Assembly: GCA_958296385.1 (NCBI GenBank)
Contig: OY282494.1
Span: forward strand, 851,416 to 915,415
Reading direction: 5' to 3'
Length of the DNA stretch: 64,000 bases
Source: an uncultured Dehalococcoidia bacterium
GTDB lineage: Bacteria; Chloroflexota; Dehalococcoidia; Lucifugimonadales; UBA3495
Notes under the pieces: model-generated
The model's input: the letters and a program-made list of their open reading frames with translations, nothing else
What the model was told of the DNA's origin: nothing
The model's database searches: none
In this document: in pieces, positions 7,350-15,650 of the stretch
Numbering within the stretch: the stretch's first letter is position 1
Layout of the letters: each line of letters opens with the position of its first letter
Translations under genes and position numbers: made by a program

Positions 7350-8720
7350 ATGTCCACCATCGTCGAGTACGTTTCCGACTATTCCGCCAACCTGCATTAC
7401 GGCGACTTGCCCGCCGCTACGGTGCATCTGCTCAAGCGGATGATTATTGACAGCATCGGCTGCGCCATCGGCGGGTACAGCGCGGAGCCGAGCCAGATTG
7501 CCCGCGACCTGGCCGACGACGTCACCAGCCGCCGCCCCTGCACCGTCATCGGCACCGGACGGACGACCAGCCCGGACCTGGCTACTTTCGCCAACGGGGT
7601 GATGATTCGCTATCTGGATTTCAACGACGGCTATACCACGCTGGAATCCGGCCACCCCAGCGACAGCATCGCCGCTACGCTGGCCGGCGCTGAGCTGGCG
7701 GGCGCCGGCGGCCGGCGTCTGCTTACCGCCACCGCCGTTGCCTACGAAGCCTTTTGCCGGTTTGGGGACGCTTTCAGCTTGAAGTACATCGGCTTTGACC
7801 ACGTAACCAACGGGGCCATCGCCAGCTCCATCGGGGCGGCGCGGGCCATGGGGTTATCCGTTGAACAAACGGGGCAGGCGCTGAATCTGGGCATCACGCC
7901 TAACCTGGCGCTGGGGCAAACGCGGGTGGGCGTGCTGTCCCACTGGAAGGGCTGCGCCTACGCCAACGCCAGCCGCAACGCCGTGTTCGCCGCCATGCTC
8001 GCTGAGCGCGGCCTCACCGGGCCAGCGCCGGTGTTTGAGGGCGAACACGGGTTTTTCGTCGCCGTCACCAAAGAACCCTACCGGCTGGAACGCTTTGGCG
8101 GCGATGCGGGGCAGCCTTTCAAGGTTCACGAATGCAGCATCAAGCAGTTTGCCCTGGGCCTCTACTCGCAAACCGTAGTCGAAGCCGCCCTCACCGCCCG
8201 GCGGCAGGTGCCCGATTTTCGCGTTGCCGACGTCGCCGACGTGCACATCCGCACCCTGCAAAAGGCCATTGACATTATGGCCGGCGATGACGAGAAGTGG
8301 CACCCCAAGACCCGCGAAACCGCCGACCACAGTATGCCCTACGCCACCGCCATTGCCCTGACCCACGACACGCTGAACGAAAGCCATTTCTCCGACGAAC
8401 ACATCAACAGCCCCGGCATCGCCGCCCTGATTGAGCGCACCCGCATTGAGGCGTCCGCGGAAGCCAACCGCCGCGTGCCGGAGGCGATGCTCTGCAACTT
8501 TGACCTCACGATGCGCGACGGGCAGACTTACAGCTCCGAAGTAGCCCACTTTCGGGGACATCATCTGAACCCGATGACCGATGCCGAAGTAGGGGCCAAG
8601 TTCCGCAACTTGTGCGACGGCCGGCTAACCCCGAACCAGACTGAGGAGCTGCTGGGCCGGCTCTGGAGCTTGGAGGACGAAACCGACATCGGCGCGCTGC
8701 TGCGGCTGACGCGGATTTAG
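7350..8720 (+). CDS. MmgE/PrpD family protein (copy 2)
   Basis: This 456-residue protein has the MmgE/PrpD signature in its most PrpD-like form of the three copies here: LDFND (residues 89-93) and GHPSD (101-105). The central HECSIKQFALGL segment and the C-terminal LWSLED are also typical. PrpD dehydrates 2-methylcitrate, but related proteins act on other tricarboxylic or dicarboxylic acids, and no propionate-cycle genes are nearby. CGGAGG precedes the ATG. The stop overlaps the stop of the convergent gene at 8717-9142 by four bases, so the pair has no room for a terminator between them. Confidence 0.88.
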   Translation: MSTIVEYVSDYSANLHYGDLPAATVHLLKRMIIDSIGCAIGGYSAEPSQIARDLADDVTSRRPCTVIGTGRTTSPDLATFANGVMIRYLDFNDGYTTLESGHPSDSIAATLAGAELAGAGGRRLLTATAVAYEAFCRFGDAFSLKYIGFDHVTNGAIASSIGAARAMGLSVEQTGQALNLGITPNLALGQTRVGVLSHWKGCAYANASRNAVFAAMLAERGLTGPAPVFEGEHGFFVAVTKEPYRLERFGGDAGQPFKVHECSIKQFALGLYSQTVVEAALTARRQVPDFRVADVADVHIRTLQKAIDIMAGDDEKWHPKTRETADHSMPYATAIALTHDTLNESHFSDEHINSPGIAALIERTRIEASAEANRRVPEAMLCNFDLTMRDGQTYSSEVAHFRGHHLNPMTDAEVGAKFRNLCDGRLTPNQTEELLGRLWSLEDETDIGALLRLTRI

Positions 8721-9142
8721 CCGGCGGCGATTTTCGTTCCGTCCGGGTAGGTGTAGCCCGCCCGGTCGTTATACCCGCCGGCCGCCGGGAATATCTGCCG
8801 GTACAGCCCCCGAGCCCGCTGCTTGACTACCGCCCCGGCCGCTTCCTTAGTGGGAGTGGGCCGGGCGTTCTGGTCTTTGTACAGCTGCGATTGGAGAGGG
8901 CTGTCGTTCTCCAATTCCCAGATGCACAGGTAGCGCATCACGTTGTTAGCCTGCCCGTCGTCGGGGTCAAGCTCAAAACGGCGGGCGCTGATGTAGCCCG
9001 GAATCGCCATCCGCTCCGGCACGTGTTCCTCGTTGTACCACTTGTTGAACACGGCGTCGTCGGCCTGATCCACCTCCATCATCACCACCAGAATAGTCGT
9101 CCCGACTTGCTGAGTAGCCTGCTGGCCGTTGCTGCTGGTCAT
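8717..9142 (-). CDS. Dimeric alpha-beta barrel (EthD-like) protein
   Basis: This 141-residue protein has a ferredoxin-like strand TTILVVMMEV followed by FNKWYNEEHVPERMAIPGY (residues 33-50). That pattern recurs in EthD-type and other dimeric alpha-beta barrel proteins of degradation clusters. AAAGGAG precedes the ATG. It lacks a signal peptide. Its 3' end overlaps the MmgE/PrpD gene tail to tail. The function is not assigned; such proteins are often small-molecule isomerases, monooxygenases or accessory folds. Confidence 0.65.
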   Translation of the reverse strand: MTSSNGQQATQQVGTTILVVMMEVDQADDAVFNKWYNEEHVPERMAIPGYISARRFELDPDDGQANNVMRYLCIWELENDSPLQSQLYKDQNARPTPTKEAAGAVVKQRARGLYRQIFPAAGGYNDRAGYTYPDGTKIAAG

Positions 9143-9257
9143 AATTCGCTCCTTTGCGGGCCGGAACGACTGGTATCGGATTCCGGCAGTTCCATTGATT
9201 GATGGTAAGGTCTTATACCAAAATACCGGCGGGTATTGCGAATACCCGCTGCGCCGG

Positions 9258-9284
9258 GGCAGCGTTCCGTTTTAGGTGGTTTAG
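9258..9284 (-). repeat. Fragment of dispersed repeat (CAAACCACC module)
   Basis: On the minus strand this reads CTAAACCACCTAAAACGG and continues to AACGCTGCC. It matches the end of the module at 49546-49629 at 24 of 27 positions, and a similar stretch lies at 35027-35108. It directly precedes the inverted repeat at 9289-9400, so the two parts may belong to one composite dispersed element. Confidence 0.55.
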
Positions 9285-9288
9285 TTTC

Positions 9289-9400
9289 CCTAATGTCATT
9301 CTGAGCGCAGCGAAGAATCTCGACAGCGTAGCAACGGCGTTGCCCCCAAAGTGTGCCCTACGTCATCGAGATTCTTCGCTGCGCTCAGAATGACATTAGG
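9289..9400. repeat. Perfect 35-bp inverted repeat (dispersed family)
   Basis: Two perfectly complementary 35-base arms, 9289-9323 and 9366-9400, flank a 42-base spacer. The arm core is GTCATTCTGAGCGCAGCG followed by AAGAATCTCGA. As RNA this forms a very stable hairpin, and it sits between the EthD-like gene (start 9142) and the fluC stop (9418), so it could end transcription of fluC. A degenerate copy of the left arm and spacer lies at 34538-34612 and a rearranged copy near 49428-49455. No transposase is present, so it behaves like a non-autonomous palindromic element. Confidence 0.75.
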
Positions 9401-9417
9401 AGTGACAGAACGGCCGG

Positions 9418-9780
9418 CTACGTCATCGCCCGTCCAACCAGCACTCCAGCCCAAGCCGCCAGCAATCCGATTATCAGATTGGCGGCGATGGTGATACCCG
9501 CACGCAGATACTCTCCGTTAGACGCCAGCCGCACCCCATCGTAGGCCAGCGTCGAGAACGTAGTAAATCCGCCCAGCAGGCCCACCGTGAGCATCGCCCT
9601 GATTTCCAGCGACAAACCGGAACGGGCCAGAAAGACACTCGCCAGCAGACCCAAAGCAAACGAGCCGGCAACGTTAACCGCCAGCGTACCCAGCACCGTA
9701 TCGGCGCCAAGATAGTAGATGGCAATGCGGTTGGCCCCGTAGCGCAGCACGGAGCCGGCCGCGCCGCCGGCCGCCACCAT
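9418..9780 (-). CDS. fluC: Fluoride channel FluC/CrcB
   Basis: This 120-residue, four-helix membrane protein forms dual-topology dimeric fluoride channels that release toxic fluoride from the cytoplasm. Family marks are GGAAGSVLRYG at the N-terminus (R13), N36 in NVAGSFALGLL, and GGFTTFST at residues 70-77, which contains the Phe-box and the Na-site threonines. The ATG at 9780 is chosen. An in-frame TTG at 9792 overlaps the TGA of the upstream flavoenzyme gene (TTGA) and would couple the two; it adds four residues and is also possible. There is only one copy in this window, so a homodimer is expected. No fluoride riboswitch was seen. Confidence 0.9.
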   Translation of the reverse strand: MVAAGGAAGSVLRYGANRIAIYYLGADTVLGTLAVNVAGSFALGLLASVFLARSGLSLEIRAMLTVGLLGGFTTFSTLAYDGVRLASNGEYLRAGITIAANLIIGLLAAWAGVLVGRAMT

Positions 9781-9788
9781 CAGCCAAA

Positions 9789-10925
9789 TCAACGGTCGCC
9801 AAACCGCCCCAGCCGGAACAGCCCGATGTCGTGTTCGGTGGCGCCGTGTTCGGCCAGGTCGGCCATAATCTCCCCGACTACGCTGCAAAACTTGAAACCG
9901 TGGCCGGAGAAGCCGGCGGCTACCGAAACCTGCGGGTAGTCGGGCAGGGTGTCTATGATAAAGTGCTCATCCGGCGTGTTGGTGAACATACAGGTTTTGA
10001 GGGACAGCGTGGGGCCGGCCGCCTCGGGGAAGTAGCGTTCGGTGAATTGACGGAGGGCTGCCTCGTCCCGCGCGTTGGGCTCTCGATCCATCGTATCCGG
10101 GTCCACCTGCTCTTGGAAATGATTGAACATTCCCAGCTTGAAACCGGGGATGCCATACGACGGGAACCCGTAGAACCGTCCTTCCTCTACCTCCATTCCA
10201 AAGACGGGAAACGCGGCCGGCCGGAACAGCTCCGGGCGGTACGGCGCGAACCAGCCCAGCACCTGCCGCTCCGGTACGGCGTGCGCGGCGACTTGCGGGG
10301 CTACCTTGCCGGCCCACGCCCCGGCGGTTACCACCAGCCGGCGGGCCGAGTAGGTTTCCCGGTCGGTGGTTACGGTAACGCCGCCGCCGGCCGTCGGTTC
10401 CCATTCCAGCGCCGCCTCCCGCCCGTGCACCTCCGCGCCCGCATCCAGAGCGGCGTCAACATGGGCCACGATGCACCGCTCCGATAAGACAAAGCCGCCC
10501 TGCTGCTCGTACAGCATTTCGGCATCCTCCGGCAGCTGATACCCCGGCCATTCCTGATTGACCTGCGGCCCGGACAGCAACCGATGGGGCAAGTTGTGCT
10601 GGCGCACCGTGGCCAGCGAACCCTCCAGCAGCCGGTTCGCCCCCACGCCGCCGCGCAGACAGCCCGTGCTAACCAGCAACCGCTCCCCGGCCAGGTTCTC
10701 CAGCTGCTGCCAGAGTTCGTAAGCGCGGTACAGCAGCGGCACGTAAGACGGATCCTCATGATAAGCCAGCCGAATCATCCGGCTAACCCCATGCGACGAG
10801 CCCATCTCGTTAGGAATGTCGTACCGCTCCAACCCCAGCACCCGCCAACCCCGCCGGGCCAGCTGATACACGGCGGCGCTGCCCATACCGCCGACACCGA
10901 TGACGATGGCGTCAAATTCGCGCAT
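9789..10925 (-). CDS. Sarcosine oxidase / N-methyl-amino-acid oxidase-like flavoenzyme
   Basis: This is a 378-residue DAO-type flavoprotein of the monomeric sarcosine oxidase (MSOX/SolA) family, oxidising secondary amines to the imine with release of hydrogen peroxide. The FAD-binding motif GVGGMG is at residues 10-15. The segment KTCMFTNTPDEHFIID contains C312, which matches the cysteine that carries covalent 8-alpha-S-cysteinyl FAD in MSOX. GFSGHGFKF near residue 340 also matches. It is the upstream partner of fluC, with end and start almost touching. The substrate (sarcosine, N-methyltryptophan or other) is not resolved. Confidence 0.88.
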   Translation of the reverse strand: MREFDAIVIGVGGMGSAAVYQLARRGWRVLGLERYDIPNEMGSSHGVSRMIRLAYHEDPSYVPLLYRAYELWQQLENLAGERLLVSTGCLRGGVGANRLLEGSLATVRQHNLPHRLLSGPQVNQEWPGYQLPEDAEMLYEQQGGFVLSERCIVAHVDAALDAGAEVHGREAALEWEPTAGGGVTVTTDRETYSARRLVVTAGAWAGKVAPQVAAHAVPERQVLGWFAPYRPELFRPAAFPVFGMEVEEGRFYGFPSYGIPGFKLGMFNHFQEQVDPDTMDREPNARDEAALRQFTERYFPEAAGPTLSLKTCMFTNTPDEHFIIDTLPDYPQVSVAAGFSGHGFKFCSVVGEIMADLAEHGATEHDIGLFRLGRFGDR

Positions 10926-10970
10926 TAGCGTACTCCACTCTGCCGATGCCTGCTATCTTTGCGTAATCGC

Positions 10971-11888
10971 CTACCCCCGCGGCAGCGCGGCCCCCGGCGT
11001 GGTCATCCGCAGGCTGTACACTGAGGTGCGCGCCGTGAACAGCATGGTCTTGAAATCGGGGCCGCCGAAGGCGCAGTTGGCGGGTATTTCCGGCAGGCGG
11101 ATGATGCCCAGGTGTGCGCCGTCCGGGGCGAATACCCATACGCCGCCGGAGCCGGTGCAATAGACCCGGCCGGCGGCGTCAACTTTCATCCCGTCGGGTA
11201 CGCCGTCCTCGCCGGAGGCCATGCTGCCAAAGATGCGGCTGTTGCTCAGCGAACCGTCGGCCGCCACGTCGTAGGCGCGGATGTACTGGTTTTCCTTGAC
11301 CTGCCCGCCCCAATACTGGTCGGCCGGTTCGCCCAGCGCGCGGGTGTTGGAGACGTACAGCACCGACTCATCGGGCGAGAAAGCGATGCCGTTGGGGTAG
11401 TCGATGTCGGTGGCCGGGGCGGTAACGCTGCCGTCCGGGGCGATGCGCTGGATGAGGCCGGGGAACTCAATTTCCTGTTCCTCCGGCGGCACGCGCCCGC
11501 TGGGGTTGGTAAAGTAGATGCTGCCGTCGCTGCGGGTAACGATGTCGTTAGGCCGGTGCAGCCGCTTGCCGTCCCAACGGTCGGCCAGCAGCGTGATGGT
11601 GCCGTCGGGTTCCATCCGGGTGATGCGCCGGTTATCGCCCTCGCACATCAGCAGGCGCCCGGCCAGGTCAAAAGTCATTCCGTTAGTGCCGCCGCTGGGC
11701 TCGCGGATGACGTCCGGCACGCCGCCGGCCGGCGACATCCGGTGAATGACCGGCGGCTCCCGGCGCAAGTCAACAAAAAGCCAGTAGCCGTCCGGGTGCC
11801 ACAACGGGCCTTCGGTAAAAGCAAAGCCGGTGGCCAGCTGTTGCGCCTCTTGTCCGGATTCTACGACGCCTGCCAAATACTCGGTCAT
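10971..11888 (-). CDS. SMP-30/gluconolactonase family protein
   Basis: This 305-residue six-bladed beta-propeller belongs to the SMP-30/gluconolactonase/LRE family of metal-dependent lactonases. Metal-site segments are recognisable: E in AFTEGPLWHPDG, N in RPNDIVTRSDG, N in DYPNGIAFSPDES and D in DGMKVDAAG. The ATG at 11888 is chosen because AAGGAGAACATC stands just before it; an extended frame to 12134 overlaps the next gene and lacks similarity. The family opens sugar lactones or related esters. It sits in a minus-strand run with the aminotransferase and the flavoenzyme. Confidence 0.87.
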   Translation of the reverse strand: MTEYLAGVVESGQEAQQLATGFAFTEGPLWHPDGYWLFVDLRREPPVIHRMSPAGGVPDVIREPSGGTNGMTFDLAGRLLMCEGDNRRITRMEPDGTITLLADRWDGKRLHRPNDIVTRSDGSIYFTNPSGRVPPEEQEIEFPGLIQRIAPDGSVTAPATDIDYPNGIAFSPDESVLYVSNTRALGEPADQYWGGQVKENQYIRAYDVAADGSLSNSRIFGSMASGEDGVPDGMKVDAAGRVYCTGSGGVWVFAPDGAHLGIIRLPEIPANCAFGGPDFKTMLFTARTSVYSLRMTTPGAALPRG

Positions 11889-11929
11889 GATGTTCTCCTT
11901 ATAAGCGGGGAATGGCGCAGGATAGTTTG

Positions 11930-12838
11930 CTACAAGTGCGCCAGGTATTGCTCGGCAAAGTCCATGCCCACCAGATCGCTGAACGCGGTCATCAGCCGAT
12001 GCGTTACCGGCCCCGGCACGCCGCCATCGCCGACGGGCGCGCCGTTCACCCCGGACACCGGGCAGATGCACAGGCTGGTCGAGGTCAAAAAGGCTTCGTC
12101 GGCGGTGTAGGCGTCGTACAAATCCAGGTCGCACTCGGCCGTTGGGATGCCCAGGCCGTTGGCCAGCTCCAGCGTTTGGTTGCGGGTTACGCCTTCCAGC
12201 ACGTATTGCGATTTGGGCGTCATCGCCACGCCGTCCTTGACCAGAAACACGTTGCTGCCGCGCCCTTCGGTGAGATTGCCGAACTCGTCCAGCAGAATCG
12301 CCCAGGCGTCGGGGTCGTCGCCGTGGGCCTCCAGCTCGCCCAGAATCAGGTTCAGGTAGTTGTGCGTTTTGGCCCGGGGGCTGATGAAACGGGGCGGGAT
12401 GCGCGGCACCGACGGGGTGCTGATGCGGGCGCCGTCGCGGTACAGCGGCGCGCGGGCGGCAAAGGGAATGGCGTGGCTTTCAATAATGATGGTCGGCAGC
12501 AGCCCGCCGGCGCGGTTGGGCGCCTCCACGCCCCGGCTGATGCGCTGCATCACCCACATATCCTGCCCGGCCGGCAGCAGCGGGTAGTTGTGCGCCACCA
12601 CCGCCTCGGTTGCCGCCGTCATCTCCGCCTTGCTCATCCCCACGTCAATACGCAGGTAGCGCAGGGAGTTGTACAGACGGTCGATGTGCCGGTCCAGGCG
12701 AAAGGTCTGGCCCCCAAAAGTGCGCGTAGCGTCAAAGACGGCATCGCCGTAGAGAAAGCCCCGGTCATAGATTGATATTCCAACCTGACTGGCCGGCGTC
12801 ATCGTTCCGTTCCAATAAACCGCCATTTCATCAGCCAT
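11930..12838 (-). CDS. Class IV PLP aminotransferase (IlvE-like)
   Basis: This 302-residue fold-type IV PLP enzyme is related to branched-chain amino acid aminotransferase, D-amino acid aminotransferase and aminodeoxychorismate lyase. The predicted Schiff-base lysine is K157 (RAKTHNYLN), with E191 in NLTEGRGSNVFLV near the pyridine nitrogen and YDRGFLYGDAVFD near the N-terminus. The ATG at 12838 follows a GGAGGTGCG ribosome binding site. IlvE is the commonest role for this sequence type, but without pathway neighbours the substrate is not certain. Confidence 0.85.
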   Translation of the reverse strand: MADEMAVYWNGTMTPASQVGISIYDRGFLYGDAVFDATRTFGGQTFRLDRHIDRLYNSLRYLRIDVGMSKAEMTAATEAVVAHNYPLLPAGQDMWVMQRISRGVEAPNRAGGLLPTIIIESHAIPFAARAPLYRDGARISTPSVPRIPPRFISPRAKTHNYLNLILGELEAHGDDPDAWAILLDEFGNLTEGRGSNVFLVKDGVAMTPKSQYVLEGVTRNQTLELANGLGIPTAECDLDLYDAYTADEAFLTSTSLCICPVSGVNGAPVGDGGVPGPVTHRLMTAFSDLVGMDFAEQYLAHL

Positions 12839-12905
12839 AATCGCACCTCCCGATTTACAGGTCATCATACCGACTGCGCCGGAATGACGTATTAAAGATG
12901 ACAAC

Positions 12906-13811
12906 TTACTCGGCGTCCTTGCGCCGTATCCGGAACCCGGCCTGTTCCTCCATTGGCAGCACGATGGCGGCGCTGTCCAAATCGCCAAGCCCCTGCGCGA
13001 CGGCCTCGCCCAGCAGCCGGTAGGCCAAATCGCCGCCGGGTATCGGCGTGTCCAAATCGCGGGCCATTTCCTGTATCAGACCCAAGTCTTTCAGAAACAC
13101 CCGCAATTGAGTTCGGATACCCTCAAAATCGCGGTCCAGCATGGCCGGAGCGTTGCGGCCCAGCACGAAACTTTGCCCCCAGCCGGAGTTGACCAGCTCA
13201 AAGACCAGCGCCGGGTCTGCGCCGGATTTCGCCCCCAGCAGCATCGCCTCCGCTGCTGCCACCATGTGGATGCCCACCAGCAACTGGTTGACCAGCTTGG
13301 CCGCCGTGCCGGAGCCGGTGGGCCCGACGTGCCGCACTACGGCGCCCATCACGTCAAAGACCGGAGCAGCCCGTGCGTAGGCATCCGGCGGGCCGCCCAC
13401 CATTATGGTAAGCGTGCCATCGGTGGCGCGCTCCGTGCCGCCGCTGATGGGCGCATCCAGAAACATCGCCCCCCGCGCCTCGGCAGCGACGGCGCAGGCT
13501 TTGGACGTTGCCGCCCCGACGGTGCTATGGTCAACGATAACCTGCCCCGGCCGGGCGTTAGCCAGCGCGCCAGCATCGCCCAGCAAAACCGCCTCGCAAG
13601 TTGCCACGTCGGGCAGACAGGCCAGCACGACATCGCAATCAGCAACCACCGCAGCGGTGGACGCAGCCGCCGTAGCGCCGGCATCAGCAATCTGCCGCAC
13701 CTTATCCTGACTGCGGTTATGCACCGTCAAATCATACCCGGCCCGCAGCAGGTTGTACGACATGGGCAACCCCATGCGGCCCAGGCCGATAAAGCCAATT
13801 TTGTCAGTCAA
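12906..13811 (-). CDS. 3-hydroxyisobutyrate dehydrogenase-like NAD(P) enzyme
   Basis: This is a 301-residue beta-hydroxyacid dehydrogenase. The Rossmann motif GFIGLGRMG lies at residues 6-14, the substrate motif DAPISGGT at 119-126, and the catalytic K172 with N175 in AAKLVNQ. The family includes 3-hydroxyisobutyrate, tartronate semialdehyde and 6-phosphogluconate-like dehydrogenases. The start is a TTG with GAGGAG upstream; the nearby ATG is out of frame. It lies 67 bases upstream of the aminotransferase gene, so a joint role in valine or other amino-acid breakdown is conceivable but not shown. Confidence 0.87.
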   Translation of the reverse strand: MTDKIGFIGLGRMGLPMSYNLLRAGYDLTVHNRSQDKVRQIADAGATAAASTAAVVADCDVVLACLPDVATCEAVLLGDAGALANARPGQVIVDHSTVGAATSKACAVAAEARGAMFLDAPISGGTERATDGTLTIMVGGPPDAYARAAPVFDVMGAVVRHVGPTGSGTAAKLVNQLLVGIHMVAAAEAMLLGAKSGADPALVFELVNSGWGQSFVLGRNAPAMLDRDFEGIRTQLRVFLKDLGLIQEMARDLDTPIPGGDLAYRLLGEAVAQGLGDLDSAAIVLPMEEQAGFRIRRKDAE

Positions 13812-13827
13812 ACCATCAACTCCTCAG

Positions 13828-14214
13828 TCAATTTTGCAAAGGGAATTGGTTAGCCATGTCCAGCAAGCCGTCGACCAGACGGTTGATGCGCGGCCGGCAT
13901 TGCATTACTTCCACATCCGTCAGATGCCCGTGATAAAAATTACTGTGGCAATCCTCGGCTACGTCAAATTCGGTAAGCCAATGCGTCCGGTTAGGAACGT
14001 TGGGCAGTTGCCGGGCGACGTTTCGCAACGCTCCGTGGCTGTTATAGGGACGGCCCATTTGCAAGGCCAGCGCGATCAGCGCGTGAGCAACGGCGCCCCA
14101 AAGCATTTCTGACGCCTTCATCGGCTTTCCGACGGCAAGTTCCAAATCGGCCTCGTCCAACAGCTCCAGGGCAATTCGCCCGTGCTCCGGCAACGGCAGT
14201 GTGACTACGGGCAT
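13828..14214 (-). CDS. HEPN/PaREP1-like protein (tandem copy B)
   Basis: This 128-residue, mainly helical protein contains ASEMLWGAVAHALIALALQM, a pattern like the PaREP1/HEPN-type helical bundle. It is paralogous to the gene just upstream, sharing the order L-E-LLD/AAD...SE-LWGA-H--KALA. The ATG at 14214 is chosen; a longer frame overlaps the upstream gene by about 80 bases. The two genes are 4 bases apart and are probably translated together. HEPN proteins can be RNases or adaptors in toxin systems, but the R-x4-6-H motif is not obvious here, so the role is open. Confidence 0.55.
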   Translation of the reverse strand: MPVVTLPLPEHGRIALELLDEADLELAVGKPMKASEMLWGAVAHALIALALQMGRPYNSHGALRNVARQLPNVPNRTHWLTEFDVAEDCHSNFYHGHLTDVEVMQCRPRINRLVDGLLDMANQFPLQN

Positions 14215-14218
14215 TGGG

Positions 14219-14584
14219 TTACGCTGCCAGTTCTTGCAGTGCGCCGACGAACTCATGCGCCAGCCGGCGCACTCGGTGCGTATCGCCGGCATCAAACCTT
14301 AGATAGCCGGCGCTGAACAGCCCCGAATGCCCCCGCGCGGCCAAAAACGAGGTCAGCAATATCTCGCCGCACTGCTCATCGTCGCCGACTAACTGCTCCA
14401 GCGTAGGGAACAAATCGTCCGCATCATACGCCAGCCCCTTTGCCGCCGCCGTCGCTTTGACGGTATGCGTTATCGCGGCCCACAGGTGTTCAGAGCCCAG
14501 CACGGCCTCGCCGTTCTCAAATTCCCGGTCGGCGGCGGCCAGTAAATCCTGCGTGGTTTGCAGCTGCTTTTGCGACAGTAGCAC
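14219..14584 (-). CDS. HEPN/PaREP1-like protein (tandem copy A)
   Basis: This 121-residue helical protein contains GSEHLWAAITHTVKATAAAK, matching the equivalent segment of the downstream copy, and a C-terminal region with SGLFSAGYLRF. A GTG start at 14584 is chosen because GGAGGGAG lies just upstream; the open frame extends to 14734, but that part reads as low-complexity Arg/Gly. Two adjacent, diverged HEPN-like genes suggest an old duplication and possibly a heteromer. No nucleotidyltransferase (MNT) partner is present, which would be usual for a HEPN-MNT pair. Confidence 0.55.
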   Translation of the reverse strand: MLLSQKQLQTTQDLLAAADREFENGEAVLGSEHLWAAITHTVKATAAAKGLAYDADDLFPTLEQLVGDDEQCGEILLTSFLAARGHSGLFSAGYLRFDAGDTHRVRRLAHEFVGALQELAA

Positions 14585-14675
14585 GAACTCCCTCCCTCCG
14601 GCGGTTGGTATGCGCCCAGCATAGCGCAGGGGTACGAACGGGGCAATGGGCGCAAATCCCGTGCCCGCCGGCGTT

Positions 14676-15470
14676 TCACCAGATAAGCCCCTCAGCCAGC
14701 GCCGCCGCCTCGATGACGTCCCAGCCGTCGTCAATGCCGGGAACCAGCCGCCGGCACGCCTCGGCTTTCAGCACGGCCCGCCCGGCCTCATCGCCGTCGT
14801 CCACTGCTGCCAGCGTAGCGGTAAAATCGGCGGCCTCTGCTGCGGGCAGGTCGGGGCGGGCGGTAAAGCAGCAGTGGCTGTAGCCGGGGCTGGTCCACAT
14901 TACGCGCAATGCGGCGATGTCAACGCCATCGTCCGGTTCCAGCGTGTCCAGCACTCTACCGCTGACTGCCCCAATGTCGTATTCCCGGTTCAACACCCGG
15001 GCGATTACGTCCAGCTCGTCGGATGGTTTAACCGGCGCGCGCTGGTCGTAAAAATCCGCGGACGCCAAATCTCTGCCGGGATTGATGCCTAATTCTTTCA
15101 GGAAGTGCACCGGCAGCAGGCCGGCTTGCACCGAGTTGCGCGCGCCAAAGGCGAAACGCGCGCCGGGCAAATCCTCTACCGTCCGGAGGGGCGAATCAGC
15201 CCGGACGATGAAGTTAGTCGTGAAATCTATATCTACGTCCCGCATTGCGATTACCGGGGCGCCATCGCCGAAAGCGCGGCGCATTTTGACGTGGGACAGC
15301 GGGCCGTTCCAGGCAACGTTTATCTCGCCGCTGGCGAATCCGGCTACCATCTGGTCGTAGCCCGCATACAGCAGCCAGTCAAAGTCAATGCCGCGTCTGC
15401 GGAATATCGCCTCCAGTCCCCGGCACAAGTCCAGGTGCGGAATGGAACCCGTTGCTCCCAACCGTATCAT
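14676..15470 (-). CDS. PhnD-like substrate-binding-fold protein without signal peptide
   Basis: This is a 264-residue type II periplasmic-binding fold of the phosphate/phosphonate (PhnD) class. Evidence includes LLYAGYDQMVAGFASGEINVAWNGPLSH near the N-terminus and a ligand-binding-like FGARNSVQAGLLP segment. There is no signal peptide or lipobox, and no ABC permease or ATPase is nearby, so it may be a cytoplasmic sensor or enzyme rather than a transporter part. The ATG at 15470 has AAGGAAG upstream; an earlier ATG at 15503 is less likely. Confidence 0.7.
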   Translation of the reverse strand: MIRLGATGSIPHLDLCRGLEAIFRRRGIDFDWLLYAGYDQMVAGFASGEINVAWNGPLSHVKMRRAFGDGAPVIAMRDVDIDFTTNFIVRADSPLRTVEDLPGARFAFGARNSVQAGLLPVHFLKELGINPGRDLASADFYDQRAPVKPSDELDVIARVLNREYDIGAVSGRVLDTLEPDDGVDIAALRVMWTSPGYSHCCFTARPDLPAAEAADFTATLAAVDDGDEAGRAVLKAEACRRLVPGIDDGWDVIEAAALAEGLIW

Positions 15471-15590
15471 GCTGGTCACTTCCTTAATCACGGCGTTGGG
15501 CAAAGTGTATCACGCCCCGGCGCGGCCAGCGGGGTTGGCAATCGTCGTCAAGTTGCCGCTATTGGCCGGGTGCGCTAACCTGTTGCCGGT

Positions 15591-15636
15591 GATTCGGATT
15601 CTATTGATTCGGGTTCTATGTGATTGGGGTTCTATC
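15591..15636 (+). repeat. Three 15-16 bp tandem copies before the FAD/Fe-S gene
   Basis: The spacer contains three consecutive imperfect units: GATTCGGATTCTATT, GATTCGGGTTCTATGT and GATTGGGGTTCTATC. They end next to the CGGGAGGGA ribosome binding site of the following gene. This is one of several such short duplications in spacers of this window. Confidence 0.8.
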
Positions 15637-15650
15637 GGGAGGGATGCAAG

